From CBDCVO01 sp965223085 (GTDB lineage: Bacteria > Pseudomonadota > Gammaproteobacteria > Ga0077536): a stretch of DNA of 64,000 nt. The position numbers and the translations under genes are program-made. Of the stretch, positions 8,654-17,317 are shown in pieces (positions within the stretch are counted from its first letter, which is position 1; every line of letters starts with the position of its first letter). The notes under the pieces are model-generated. The model made no database searches. It had not been told where the DNA came from and saw only the letters and a program-made list of their open reading frames with translations. The DNA is taken from NCBI GenBank assembly GCA_965223085.1, contig OZ244981.1, positions 992,001 through 1,056,000 of the forward strand. Reading direction: 5' to 3'.

Positions 8654-10912
8654 TCACGGCAGCGGGCCATCACGCATCATGGCCTCGAGCACATTGGCGG
8701 TAATTGTAGCGATGTCGTTGTTGCCATCGTTGCAGGGCAAGGCTTGGCCCCAGGCGATGGAGCCTGTTGCAAAAACCGCCCCGCCGTTAGTGGTATGAAA
8801 CAGCGCAAGATCGGCGCGCACTTGAAAATCCTGGGTACCGCCCAAGCCAGGATAATTGAACATGATTTCTTCGCTGACGTGCGGATAAGCATCGGAATGC
8901 TCGCCTTCAGAACTGGCCAACAAATAAGTCTGCAGCGGGGTTCCCCAAGATAGCTCATAGCGATCGAGTTCGAGCCCCGCAGCGCCGCCAAGACCGAGAC
9001 CAAAATCTCCAAACACCTCGTTCTCAACGCCCGCGAAAATCCAGCTTACGGCGGGATCATAACTATCCGGCAGGCGGCGGTAGGGACGAGACTCGTCCAT
9101 GCCCTCGCTGGTGAAGCCCACACCCATGATCTTCTGTGGGGGCCGGCCGCGATTACGCCAGATCCCGCCCATCTCGCCAGTCGTCGCCATGTAGTACTCG
9201 CCCGGTGCGGCTTGCCACGCGCGCGAGCCTGAATCGAGCTTGCGAATTTCCATGCACCACGGTTCGTCTTCGCGAAAAGCAACGGCCCAATAGTAGCCGT
9301 TGGCGCCTAAGTACATCACCCGACCGCCGTCGGCCAAATATTGTTCGGTCGCGTCTAGCATTGCTTCGGAGTAATACTCTGAATGCGTGCCGTTCAACAC
9401 GACGTTATAGGGCGCCAAACAGCTGACACCTTCGCGGTGCAAGTCTTCGTCCGTAATCACATCGTAGTCGCAGCCACGTTGTTCCAACCAGCAGATGATG
9501 GAGAGATCGGCCGGGAATTGCCAAGCCACCCCGGTGGACGCCATGCGATGTTTGGGTCGCAGTCCCATCACCGGACGACGATAAGAGGAATAGCAAACCC
9601 CCGCGCCGTCGGCGTGATGATCATAAGACGAACGCCCCCACTCCGGATGTGCCGCCAACAAATAATCGCAATCAGCCAGGATCAACGGATGCCCGGTCAC
9701 CACTTCAACGCCGGGCGCATCGAGCACGAAGTGCTCGTTGGCATAAGCGAGGTAACTCGCCGTTGGCATTAACATCGCGATCTTCGCCTGCGGGGTTTTG
9801 GGACGGACGAAAAACGTCACATAATCTTCCACACCCGGCGCCGTCAAACGCGCCGCATAGACCCCGCTTTTTAGGGTCGCGGGAATATACCACTCAGCGC
9901 TCGGCGTCCAGCGACAATCGATAATGGCATCGTCATTGAAATAGATCCCCCCATACTCTTCCGGTGCAAGAGCGAAGCACAATTCACGACCAGACCAATT
10001 GTATCCCGTCATCGCCCGCACCGGCCGATTATAGCCCTGACCGTTGAGTCTGTTCGGACCGACGTCCACCACCGTGTCACCGATACCAGCACGCGTATAA
10101 CCGGCGCTGGTGTCCCAATGCGCGATCAGCGCATCCGCCGGAGGTGCACCACCATCGCGAATATTGTCGAGTTCCGTGCCTTTCAAAACGCGTCCATGCA
10201 AACCACTGCGATCGATTTTGCCGTTATATAGACCATCGACAACACTATCATTATGAAAACCCGCAAATAGCAAATCTTCGTGCGCGCTCAATGGAACTAC
10301 ATCAATGTCGTGGGTGATTTGATAGGAGTCCTCGCGCGGCACGATCGGCGAGACAAGGCTGTTATAGGCATTGATGATCGGTTCTTGGTGGAGCGCCACA
10401 CAAGCCTCATCCGCATCGTAACTCGCGGCGACGAAATACCACACGCGTGCAGATAAGATTTTGTCGCCAGTGATTTCTATTGTGCGTCGGCCGTCGCCGA
10501 GCCAAAACGCCAAACGACCTTGCTCATCGATCCCCAAACCGTAGCCGCGCTGCGAACCTGCTTGCCATTGGGTGAGGATCCCTTGCCGTCCCTTGGTCGG
10601 CGTCGTCGACCAGACGAACGCGTACACCGTGAAGCTGCCCGGTGGCAAACATCGACCTTGTGGATCAGCGACACGAACGAAACTACCCGTCTGGGTAAAT
10701 TGCTTGCTCACAGGAATCGACCCGTTACAGGGTGCATCGATTTCTGCAGCGAGAAAACCGGGGCCGCCCGGGTTTTCATCGCCGTGAATCAAGCGCACGA
10801 GATGCAATTGTGCCGTATCGACCCCTTCGCCACTGATCATAAAGCGCACGACATCGCCCGCCTGCGCACACAATTTGTCGCAGTAGCCAGTTAAATACTT
10901 GTCGATATTCAT
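8654..10912 (-). CDS. N,N-dimethylformamidase large (beta) subunit-like protein
   Basis: 752 residues, close to the length of known DMFase large subunits. The N-terminal part (about 20-265) looks like a LamG/concanavalin-type domain (TVYAFVWSTTPTKGRQGILT, GLGIDEQGRLAFWLGDG, VWYFVAASYDADEACVAL). The C-terminal catalytic half includes PTASYLAYANEHF, CDYDVITDEDLHREG and NGTHSEYYSEAMLDATEQYL; family members hold a mononuclear iron through Tyr and Glu side chains, and these Tyr/Glu-rich segments are the candidate ligands. The upstream small-subunit gene overlaps it by four bases (ATGA), so both subunits are probably made together. Expected reaction is amide hydrolysis of dimethylformamide or a related small amide to amine and acid; the natural substrate may differ. 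Confidence 0.88.
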   Translation of the reverse strand: MNIDKYLTGYCDKLCAQAGDVVRFMISGEGVDTAQLHLVRLIHGDENPGGPGFLAAEIDAPCNGSIPVSKQFTQTGSFVRVADPQGRCLPPGSFTVYAFVWSTTPTKGRQGILTQWQAGSQRGYGLGIDEQGRLAFWLGDGRRTIEITGDKILSARVWYFVAASYDADEACVALHQEPIINAYNSLVSPIVPREDSYQITHDIDVVPLSAHEDLLFAGFHNDSVVDGLYNGKIDRSGLHGRVLKGTELDNIRDGGAPPADALIAHWDTSAGYTRAGIGDTVVDVGPNRLNGQGYNRPVRAMTGYNWSGRELCFALAPEEYGGIYFNDDAIIDCRWTPSAEWYIPATLKSGVYAARLTAPGVEDYVTFFVRPKTPQAKIAMLMPTASYLAYANEHFVLDAPGVEVVTGHPLILADCDYLLAAHPEWGRSSYDHHADGAGVCYSSYRRPVMGLRPKHRMASTGVAWQFPADLSIICWLEQRGCDYDVITDEDLHREGVSCLAPYNVVLNGTHSEYYSEAMLDATEQYLADGGRVMYLGANGYYWAVAFREDEPWCMEIRKLDSGSRAWQAAPGEYYMATTGEMGGIWRNRGRPPQKIMGVGFTSEGMDESRPYRRLPDSYDPAVSWIFAGVENEVFGDFGLGLGGAAGLELDRYELSWGTPLQTYLLASSEGEHSDAYPHVSEEIMFNYPGLGGTQDFQVRADLALFHTTNGGAVFATGSIAWGQALPCNDGNNDIATITANVLEAMMRDGPLP

Positions 10913-11271
10913 GACTCGCTACCTTCTTTTAGACTCTCGACGTGTAACAAAAACACCGCGTGGGCGGCATCGTGCTCGCTCCTGAAAACGTCCTCGCTAA
11001 TGGGCTCGGGCGACGCCCCGGGCGTCACTGGTACTTTGATCACACGATACTTCTCGAACGCTTGCTCCGCATACAAGGCGTAAGTGGGCGGGCGTCGAAA
11101 AAAATTGAGCACGCGCTCCAAAGCATCGCTGTGCTGACCGAGCGGGTTGCGACGATGTTCTTCGATTAATTCATCGGAAATCAACGCCCGAATTTTGGTG
11201 CGTAAATTTTGATTAAAACGCGCATAAACTTGGTGTTGCTTATCCTGGCTTGCGGTGCTGTCAGTAGTCAA
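10909..11271 (-). CDS. N,N-dimethylformamidase small (alpha) subunit-like protein
   Basis: About 120 residues. The match to the known small subunit is seen in RVLNFFRRPPTYALYAE and in EHDAAHAVFLLHVESL, with the acidic helix ELIEEHRRNPLGQHSDALER before it. The small subunit packs on the large subunit in the DMFase heteromer. Two TTG codons lie at the front; the one at 11271 has a GGAGGA ribosome site with a 6-base spacer, whereas the one at 11277 abuts that site, so I take 11271. The end overlaps the large-subunit start as ATGA. The small gene preceding the large one is the order of characterised dmfA1-dmfA2 pairs. Confidence 0.83.
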   Translation of the reverse strand: MTTDSTASQDKQHQVYARFNQNLRTKIRALISDELIEEHRRNPLGQHSDALERVLNFFRRPPTYALYAEQAFEKYRVIKVPVTPGASPEPISEDVFRSEHDAAHAVFLLHVESLKEGSES

Positions 11272-11453
11272 TTGCAATCCTCCCCAACAAAGTATGGCCG
11301 CGCTTAGAACCGTTCGACTGTCGCTGCAAGTGGAACAGTTCCCAATCGAGATTTCTCACGCTGACAATATCTACCGCGCAGCAGCATTCGAAACAGCGAT
11401 TTAAACCCACTTTGCTATAGTGACATCTCAACGCGTAGTCGTGTAGGTTTCCT

Positions 11454-12488
11454 ATGTTAGATAGCTGGAAAGAAGAAAAACAATCAGCGTGGCTCTACGA
11501 GATTGTTGCGGCGCACGAGGAGCAAGCGGATATCTCGAGCATGTTTCGTGCACTCGGCACCACCGCCGAAAAACAAGCTGACATCTGGGCAAAAAAAATC
11601 ACCGCTCAAGACCCAAGCGCGGTGCTCGAATTTACCCCTAGTTGGCGTGTCCGCATCGTCGCCGTGCTGGTGCGGCTACTTGGAACCCGGGCGACGAAAC
11701 CGATTTTGGCGGCGATGAAAATTCGTGGTCTCTCGACCTACGATCGGACTACCCTACCCGGTACCCACGCAATGCCGACGGCGGTGGACGAAATCGGGTC
11801 ACGGCACCGCCACGCGCTTAGCGGGGGTAATTTGCGCGCTGCGGTTTTCGGTGCCAACGATGGCCTGGTTTCTAACACCTCGTTGGTCATGGGGATCGCT
11901 GGCGCGGGCGCCGGCAACAACACCATACTGATGACAGGCGTTGCCGGCCTGCTCGCGGGCGCGCTATCGATGGCGGCGGGTGAATACGTCTCGATGCGTT
12001 CGCAACGTGAATTCTACGAAAGCCAAATCGCCCTCGAGAAAGCCGAACTCGAAGCCTATCCGGAAGAAGAGGTCGAAGAGCTCGCCTTGATCTATCACAC
12101 CCGCGGACTGCCGTTAGAGCAAGCCCGCGAGTTTGCGCGCAGCCTCATGGCGGACCCGCAACACGCGCTGGACACCTTAGCCCGCGAAGAGCTCGGCTTA
12201 GACCCGAACGATTTGGGGTCCCCGTGGGCGGCCGGCTTGTTTTCGTTTGGCGCATTTGCTGCCGGCGCTGCGGTGCCGATCCTACCGTTCCTCCTGGGAT
12301 CAAGCGCTACACCGATCGTGCTCGCCGCCGCGCTCGCCGGACTTGCACTGTTTCTCATCGGTTGCTCGCTGAGCTTGTTCACCGGGCGCGGCGCGCTTAC
12401 TAGTGGCGTACGCATGGTGTGCATCGGCACCACAGCCGGCTTAGCCACCTACTTCATTGGCCACTGGCTCGGCGTTTCGCTCGCCTAA
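11454..12488 (+). CDS. Ferritin-like/VIT1 (CCC1) family metal transporter
   Basis: 344 residues. The first roughly 90 residues are a helical ferritin-like (erythrin-type) segment with EIVAAHEEQADI, spaced acidic and His residues suited to metal sensing. From about 120 the VIT1/CCC1 transporter follows: RAAVFGANDGLVSNTSLVMG, then ALSMAAGEYVSMRSQREFYE, the typical cytoplasmic acidic helices (YPEEEVEELALIY) and three further hydrophobic segments. Such fusions (MbfA-like) export iron or manganese from the cytosol in proteobacteria. It is divergent from the dimethylformamidase operon across a 182-base spacer. A TATAGT near 11416 could be a -10 box, but no good -35 is evident. Confidence 0.88.
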   Translation: MLDSWKEEKQSAWLYEIVAAHEEQADISSMFRALGTTAEKQADIWAKKITAQDPSAVLEFTPSWRVRIVAVLVRLLGTRATKPILAAMKIRGLSTYDRTTLPGTHAMPTAVDEIGSRHRHALSGGNLRAAVFGANDGLVSNTSLVMGIAGAGAGNNTILMTGVAGLLAGALSMAAGEYVSMRSQREFYESQIALEKAELEAYPEEEVEELALIYHTRGLPLEQAREFARSLMADPQHALDTLAREELGLDPNDLGSPWAAGLFSFGAFAAGAAVPILPFLLGSSATPIVLAAALAGLALFLIGCSLSLFTGRGALTSGVRMVCIGTTAGLATYFIGHWLGVSLA

Positions 12489-12580
12489 CGCATGAGCGCC
12501 CACCCCGATAGGCTTCAGCACCATCAACAACGACGCGTTCGTCATTTGATCTTTTGTTGAATTTATAGCATACCGACGAA

Positions 12581-12615
12581 CGGATAGGTGTCAGGCGAGG
12601 CGGATAGGTGTCAGG
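12581..12615. repeat. Two direct 15-bp repeats at left end of RAYT unit
   Basis: CGGATAGGTGTCAGG at 12581-12595 and again at 12601-12615. The second copy runs into the 16-bp terminal inverted repeat. Confidence 0.85.
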
Positions 12616-12711
12616 TCTTGCCTTTTGCCTTCAGACGACGGCAGCGATTGAAGACCTCGGGGCGATGAATTAACCTCAACATCCTAATTCGATGCTCGGA
12701 AAGGACTCCGA

Positions 12712-13572
12712 ATGTCACGTCCACTGCGTCTAATTTATGCGGGCGCGCTATACCACATTACCGCGCGCGGTAATCGCCGCGAAGCAATTTTCATCGACGA
12801 CCAAGATCGCGCACTGTTTAATTCGTTGCTCGAAGAAGTCGTCGCCCGATTTGGCTGGCGCATACACGCGTGGTGCCAGATGACAAATCATTACCATCTT
12901 CTAGTCGAAACCCCACAGGCGAATTTGCCACAAGGCATGCGCCAACTTAATGGGAATTACGCTAACGCTTTCAACCGCTCCCATCACAGGGAAGGACATG
13001 TCTTTCAAGGCCGCTATAAAGCGATCTTGGTGCAGCGTAACACCCACTTACTCGAACTGTCGCGGCATGTCGTTTTGAATCCAGTTCGAGCCGGGATGGT
13101 TAGCACAGCCGGTGAGTGGCAATGGAGTAGTTATCGTCAGACCGCAGCGCTTGAAGAATCGGGATCATGACTTGATCGCGAGCCGGTTCTAAAGCTGTTC
13201 GGAGACCAACGGCGTTCTGCTGTCCAGCGCTATGTCGCGTTCGTGGCGGCGGGGAACGGTGCACCATCGCCGTGGCATTCGCTGCGAAATGGGGTGTTTT
13301 TGGGTGACGAGCATTTTGTCGCCTCGAACCTCGACCGCACCGCGATCAAGAACAAGGTCCTTGAAGTACCGCGCGAACAAACGCGACGTCGATGCAAAAC
13401 GATATCGGAGTGGGAGACCAACACCGACAATCGGGACGATGCGATCATAGGCGCCTATCTCAGCGGTGCTTACACGCTCCGTGAGATCGGCGATTACTTC
13501 AACCTACACTATTCAAGAATAAGTCGGATCGTCTCGGGACGCAAAATCGAAAAGGCAAAAGGCAAGACCTGA
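12712..13572 (+). pseudogene. REP-associated tyrosine transposase (Y1), one in-frame stop
   Basis: Frame of 286 codons interrupted by a single TGA at 13168-13170 (codon 153). The N-terminal part has the Y1_Tnp fold: LYHITARGNRREAIF, the HUH-type pair in QMTNHYHLLVET, and RYKAILVQRNTHLLELSRHV with the nucleophile Tyr region further on. After the stop, the same frame continues with LDREPVLKLFGDQRRSAVQR and a helix-turn-helix-like C-terminus (YTLREIGDYFNLHYSRISRI) typical of this family. Homologues usually have a Trp-Leu at the stop position, so TGG to TGA is the likely change. No frameshift is needed. Probably inactive unless the stop is read through. Confidence 0.85.
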
Positions 13573-13595
13573 CCCCTCTGACCGACCCCTCTGAC
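13558..13595. repeat. Right terminal repeats of RAYT unit
   Basis: 13558-13573 is the reverse complement of 12610-12625 (16 of 16 bases). It is followed by two direct copies of GACCCCTCTGAC. Confidence 0.85.
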
Positions 13596-13616
13596 GCTGA
13601 CGTGGCGAGAAACTAC

Positions 13617-15953
13617 TCAAGTCGGGAGTTTTAGCACCGCCTTGGCCAGGATATTGCGCTGGATTTCATTGCTGCCACCGTAAATCGTCGCCGGCCGCGC
13701 CGCATAATACTGACTCAAACTGTCGATTTCCGTATCACCGTAGCGCACTTTGCCAAACTGTGCGCAACAGCTTGCGGCCGCCTCGCACAACAACTCGGTT
13801 AAGCGCGCAAAGGTCTCGGTTGCCCAGACTTTCAACATGGAGACGTCCGCCCCGAGCGTCTCGCCCCGTTTGACCCGCGCCGCGAATTCGGCGTAGAGCG
13901 TTTCTAAGTCGACAACATCGAGACGTAGGCGCGTGTAGCGATCGACAAATACCGGATCGGCCATTAGATCGTTAGCCCGCGCGAGTTCCGTTAAACGTTG
14001 CAGCGCGTACTGCGATTGCTTCGGGCTACCGAGAAAGATGCGTTCGAAACCAAGCAGCGCTTTCGCAATCGTCCAACCTTGGTTGAGTTCACCAACGATA
14101 TTCTCTCGCGGCACGCGTACGTCATCGAAATAAACCTCGCAAAATTCTTCGTGTCCGGCGATATTGCGGATCGGTCGCACCGTGATCCCCGGTGTCGCGA
14201 AGTCGATGAGCAAAAAGCTAATTCCAGCTTGTTGCTTCACCGTTTTGTCGGTGCGCACCAACAAAAACATATGCGTCGCATCCTGGGCTAAAGTTGTCCA
14301 AGTTTTCTGTCCGTTGACAATAAATTCGTCTCCGTCGAGCACTGCCTCGGTCCGCAGGCTCGCGAGATCAGAACCGGCGTTAGGCTCCGAATAGCCCTGG
14401 CACCAGACATGGTCACCGGCCAGGATCGGCGGCAGATATTTTTCTCGCTGGGTGTGGCTACCGTATTGAATCAGTAACGGCCCGACCATGGTAATGCCCA
14501 TATCGGGGGCACGGGCAATGCCATACCGTTCCTGTTCTTCGATGAAAATTAAAAGCTTAGCGGGATCGAGGCCCATACCGCCGTAGTCCCGCGGCCAACT
14601 TGGGGCCACCCACCCGCGCTGCGACAGTCTTAGGTACCACGGTTTTATCTCCGCCCATCGTAAACGTCGCGGTGGATAGCGAAGATCATCCGGATACTCG
14701 CGCTCAAACCAGGTCCGCACCAACGAACGAAACTCATCGTCGCTGTATGCATTCCAGTCATCATCGTTGCGCGCAGTGACAGCCGGCAGCGCTTGCGAGC
14801 GCGACGCCGCCTCAGGCACGCTCGACGCACACCGTTGCAAATGCCACGTGATCCCGCCTAGGCGCGCACTTAACACTAACATGCGATTGAAGTACAAACC
14901 CACGTCGCACTCATCAGTAAAACCAATGGCCCCGTGCATCTGCACGGCTTCTCGCGCGATTCGCTGGGCGGTTGTCGTGGTGCGATACACAAGCCGACTC
15001 ACTGCCTCCGGCATTAAGCAGGTGTCGTGCGTGTTTAAGCTCGCGAGCGCATCTCGGAGCAGCGCTGCATTGAGTTCACGCTGGATAAACAAGTCGACGG
15101 CACGATGTTGCAGCGCTTGAAAACTACCGATCGGTCGCCCGAACTGTTCGCGACTACGCAAGTAATCTAGCGTTACCTCGAGCAAGTGATCCATCGCGCC
15201 ACAGAGATAAGCGCAAGTGACGAAACGCTCCGCGTCCAGCGCCGTCTCGAGCGCGGGCACGACCGTAGCGCCTGCGGCAAGCAGCGCAGAATTCGGCAGT
15301 TCACAATCAGCAAACGTGAGGGTGCCATGATGACTGCCGTCGGCCAGCGCGTGAATGGCGCGGCTTAAGCCCCGCGTTGCGCGATCGACCCATAATATGA
15401 CCGGCACGTCATCGCATATGGCTGCGATTACGAAACCGCTGGCCTCGGCAACCAGTGGCACGCCGATCAATGATCCCGCCACACAGTAACCGTTCGTTAC
15501 ACGCCGCGCGGTCAGCGCGTCGATTTTTGAAACCACATCGTGCGCGCAACGCCGCCACGCCAGTACCGGCATGCACTCGCCCGTTGCGAGCTCGGCGAGT
15601 AAAACCTCGCGCGCCGCCGACGCTGCCAGCGTTTGCAGCAAAAGCGGCACCGGCGTTGCCGCTTCCAGCAAAGGTTCCGGCGCAACTACACGACCCAGCT
15701 CGCGGGCTATGGTCGCCATCTCGGCCACGCCCATGTCACTGCCCCCGTGCGTCCCCGCGACCAGTAGCCCGGTCCAGCCCAAATCGGCCATGCGTCGCCA
15801 CGCCGCGAGGTCAAAATAGGGTCTGTTGCCGCGTAGATCGCGAAGTCGTGCGACACCGAGCTCACGGACACAAAAATCACGCGCGCTTTGCTGTAACAAG
15901 ATACGCGTTTCTTGGATCTCGGCGGCCTGGTCAGCTAGCGGCGTAGCACTCAT
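13617..15953 (-). CDS. Fused tandem acyl-CoA dehydrogenase
   Basis: 778 residues, twice the usual acyl-CoA dehydrogenase length. The first unit (about 1-385) is divergent: WTGLLVAGTHGGSDMGVAEM, then REQFGRPIGSFQALQHRAVD and VQMHGAIGFTDECDVGLYFNR. After a short linker the second unit (about 400-778) is better conserved: GWVAPSWPRDYGGMGLDP, WCQGYSEPNAGSDLASLRTE (FAD/acyl-CoA signature), FIVNGQKTWTTLAQDA and a C-terminus ATIYGGSNEIQRNILAKAV. In actinobacterial sterol degradation two separate ACADs pair as heterotetramers; here the pair is one chain, so a similar composite active site is inferred. Likely substrate is a bulky or branched acyl-CoA. It lies 11 bases after the exported hydratase-like gene on the same strand. 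Confidence 0.9.
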   Translation of the reverse strand: MSATPLADQAAEIQETRILLQQSARDFCVRELGVARLRDLRGNRPYFDLAAWRRMADLGWTGLLVAGTHGGSDMGVAEMATIARELGRVVAPEPLLEAATPVPLLLQTLAASAAREVLLAELATGECMPVLAWRRCAHDVVSKIDALTARRVTNGYCVAGSLIGVPLVAEASGFVIAAICDDVPVILWVDRATRGLSRAIHALADGSHHGTLTFADCELPNSALLAAGATVVPALETALDAERFVTCAYLCGAMDHLLEVTLDYLRSREQFGRPIGSFQALQHRAVDLFIQRELNAALLRDALASLNTHDTCLMPEAVSRLVYRTTTTAQRIAREAVQMHGAIGFTDECDVGLYFNRMLVLSARLGGITWHLQRCASSVPEAASRSQALPAVTARNDDDWNAYSDDEFRSLVRTWFEREYPDDLRYPPRRLRWAEIKPWYLRLSQRGWVAPSWPRDYGGMGLDPAKLLIFIEEQERYGIARAPDMGITMVGPLLIQYGSHTQREKYLPPILAGDHVWCQGYSEPNAGSDLASLRTEAVLDGDEFIVNGQKTWTTLAQDATHMFLLVRTDKTVKQQAGISFLLIDFATPGITVRPIRNIAGHEEFCEVYFDDVRVPRENIVGELNQGWTIAKALLGFERIFLGSPKQSQYALQRLTELARANDLMADPVFVDRYTRLRLDVVDLETLYAEFAARVKRGETLGADVSMLKVWATETFARLTELLCEAAASCCAQFGKVRYGDTEIDSLSQYYAARPATIYGGSNEIQRNILAKAVLKLPT

Positions 15954-15964
15954 ATTGGCTCTCC

Positions 15965-16828
15965 TTAATCGATAAGCTCGAAACTCAAGTGACCTAAATC
16001 GCCATAATCTAGCTCATAACTGCCCGGCTCTCCCGGGTGCAGGCCGGTCAGTGCGCCCGGAATGATGAACTGGCCGGTGTGAACCGTATAGCCTTGCTGC
16101 AGCGCATAAGCGTTGACGACCCACAACACATTTTCCCATAGATCAGCTGCGCCACCAGCGCGTGCCCGAGTTCCGATGACATTGCCATTGCGAACAACGC
16201 GTACCGCCACGCGGTTGACATCAACGGTAGCCGCGGGCCGTGATGCACCGAGCAATACCCGTGCACTCGCCATATTCGTCGCGATTAGCAGCCGCCTTAA
16301 ATGCGACAACTCCGCCTTGACCTGGGCGAAATTTGCGATCGCGGCATCGGGCAACTCTACCGCCGGACGGACGCGGCACACGCGCTGCTTTAGTGCCGCA
16401 ACATCAATGATAGGGGCATCAACCATGGTGCAAAACTCAAAGGCGATCTCCGCTTCCACCAATGGTCGCACGTAGTCACTTCGATCTATCACCGCGTGTC
16501 CCGAAAGTACCCCGGCGTGGAACAATACACCGCCAACTGCGGCGGCGGGAATGAAACCACCTTTGAACCCCGCGATCTCCATCCCGTGCGCCAGATTGCG
16601 TGCGATCAACTGTTTCTGGATCAGGTACAAGGTCCTATCGTCGAGCACCGGATTGATGCGCACGATGTCAGGATAGTTACGTCGCGCGAGGCGGGCCGCG
16701 TGCATTAGATCTGCAACGTAGTCGATGTCCAACCCGTCATCGGCGCGCGTTTTAGCGACGCCGACACTGATCATCACTGCCACCAACAACGCCACACGAA
16801 CGCCGCTGGCCCGCCCTGCGGTATACAT
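15965..16828 (-). CDS. Exported 2-keto-4-pentenoate hydratase-like (FAH superfamily) protein
   Basis: About 287 residues. The frame is open to 16861, but the ATG at 16828 has a GGGGGA ribosome site and begins a clear signal peptide (VRVALLVAVMISVGVAKTRA, then DDG). The mature part matches 2-hydroxypenta-2,4-dienoate hydratase / 4-oxalocrotonate decarboxylase-type proteins: KGGFIPAAAVGGVLFHAGVL, the metal-binding VEAEIAFEF, and GAADLWENVLWVVNAYALQQG. Cytosolic relatives work in meta-cleavage pathways, so export is unusual and the substrate is unknown. It precedes the fused acyl-CoA dehydrogenase, apparently in one transcript. Confidence 0.82.
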   Translation of the reverse strand: MYTAGRASGVRVALLVAVMISVGVAKTRADDGLDIDYVADLMHAARLARRNYPDIVRINPVLDDRTLYLIQKQLIARNLAHGMEIAGFKGGFIPAAAVGGVLFHAGVLSGHAVIDRSDYVRPLVEAEIAFEFCTMVDAPIIDVAALKQRVCRVRPAVELPDAAIANFAQVKAELSHLRRLLIATNMASARVLLGASRPAATVDVNRVAVRVVRNGNVIGTRARAGGAADLWENVLWVVNAYALQQGYTVHTGQFIIPGALTGLHPGEPGSYELDYGDLGHLSFELID

Positions 16829-17317
16829 CGGGATCCCCCATTCAACAATTATGAAAAACAATGACCAAATCGTAATGCGTGCAATCGAACAAACCCAATA
16901 GTAGCATCACCGATCATGCAAAAATCAGCGCCGTATCGTATCCGCAGGACGGCACGGGATAAGCTCGAGATACATTATGCTCATTGGCGCACGGTCGCTA
17001 GATGTATCCGACATACGTACAGTGTTCTCCGTGTCAGCTTCAGTGGCCGGCTATACGACGCTAGAGAAAGCCGCTAGAGAAAGCCGCTAGAGAAAGCCGC
17101 TAGAGAAAGCCGCTAGAGAAAGCCGCTAGAGAAAGCCGCTAGAGAAAGCCGCTAGAGAAAGCCGCTAGAGAAAGCCGCTAGAGAAAGCCGCTAGAGAAAC
17201 GGTGCTACGATTCGTCGCTACGATGGATGCCGCGTGAGCTATGTGCGCGACGCTTAGTGGACTGAACAGCCAACGGGATTTTATTCGGTGGGTTGACTAA
17301 TACTGAATCGTTGCCAA
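16829..17317. other. Gene-free stretch with minisatellite
   Basis: About 490 bases without a supportable gene. The left part should hold the promoter of the exported hydratase gene (minus strand); no convincing -35/-10 pair was found. The centre is the 13-bp tandem array. The right part leads into the degraded amidohydrolase and probably once held its start. Confidence 0.6.
17060..17200. repeat. 13-bp tandem repeat array, 10 perfect copies plus partial
   Basis: Unit GCTAGAGAAAGCC. Ten identical copies run without interruption from 17060 to 17189, then an eleventh copy breaks off at 17200. There are no spacers, so it is not a CRISPR array. The period is not a multiple of three. Each unit holds a CTAG tetramer. 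Confidence 0.97.

Larger units (their letters stand above)
12581..13595. mobile_element. REP-type (RAYT) transposase unit with terminal repeats
   Basis: The broken transposase gene is bounded by short repeats. On the left, CGGATAGGTGTCAGG occurs twice (12581-12595 and 12601-12615, 20-bp period). On the right, GACCCCTCTGAC occurs twice (13571-13582 and 13584-13595, 13-bp period). A 16-bp perfect inverted pair, GTCAGGTCTTGCCTTT at 12610-12625 and its complement at 13558-13573, marks the two ends and touches the transposase stop codon. This is the layout expected of a REP-associated tyrosine transposase unit. Confidence 0.7.

Noticed and set aside
17060..17200. CRISPR array
   Set aside because: Thirteen-base units are contiguous with no spacers and no cas genes nearby.
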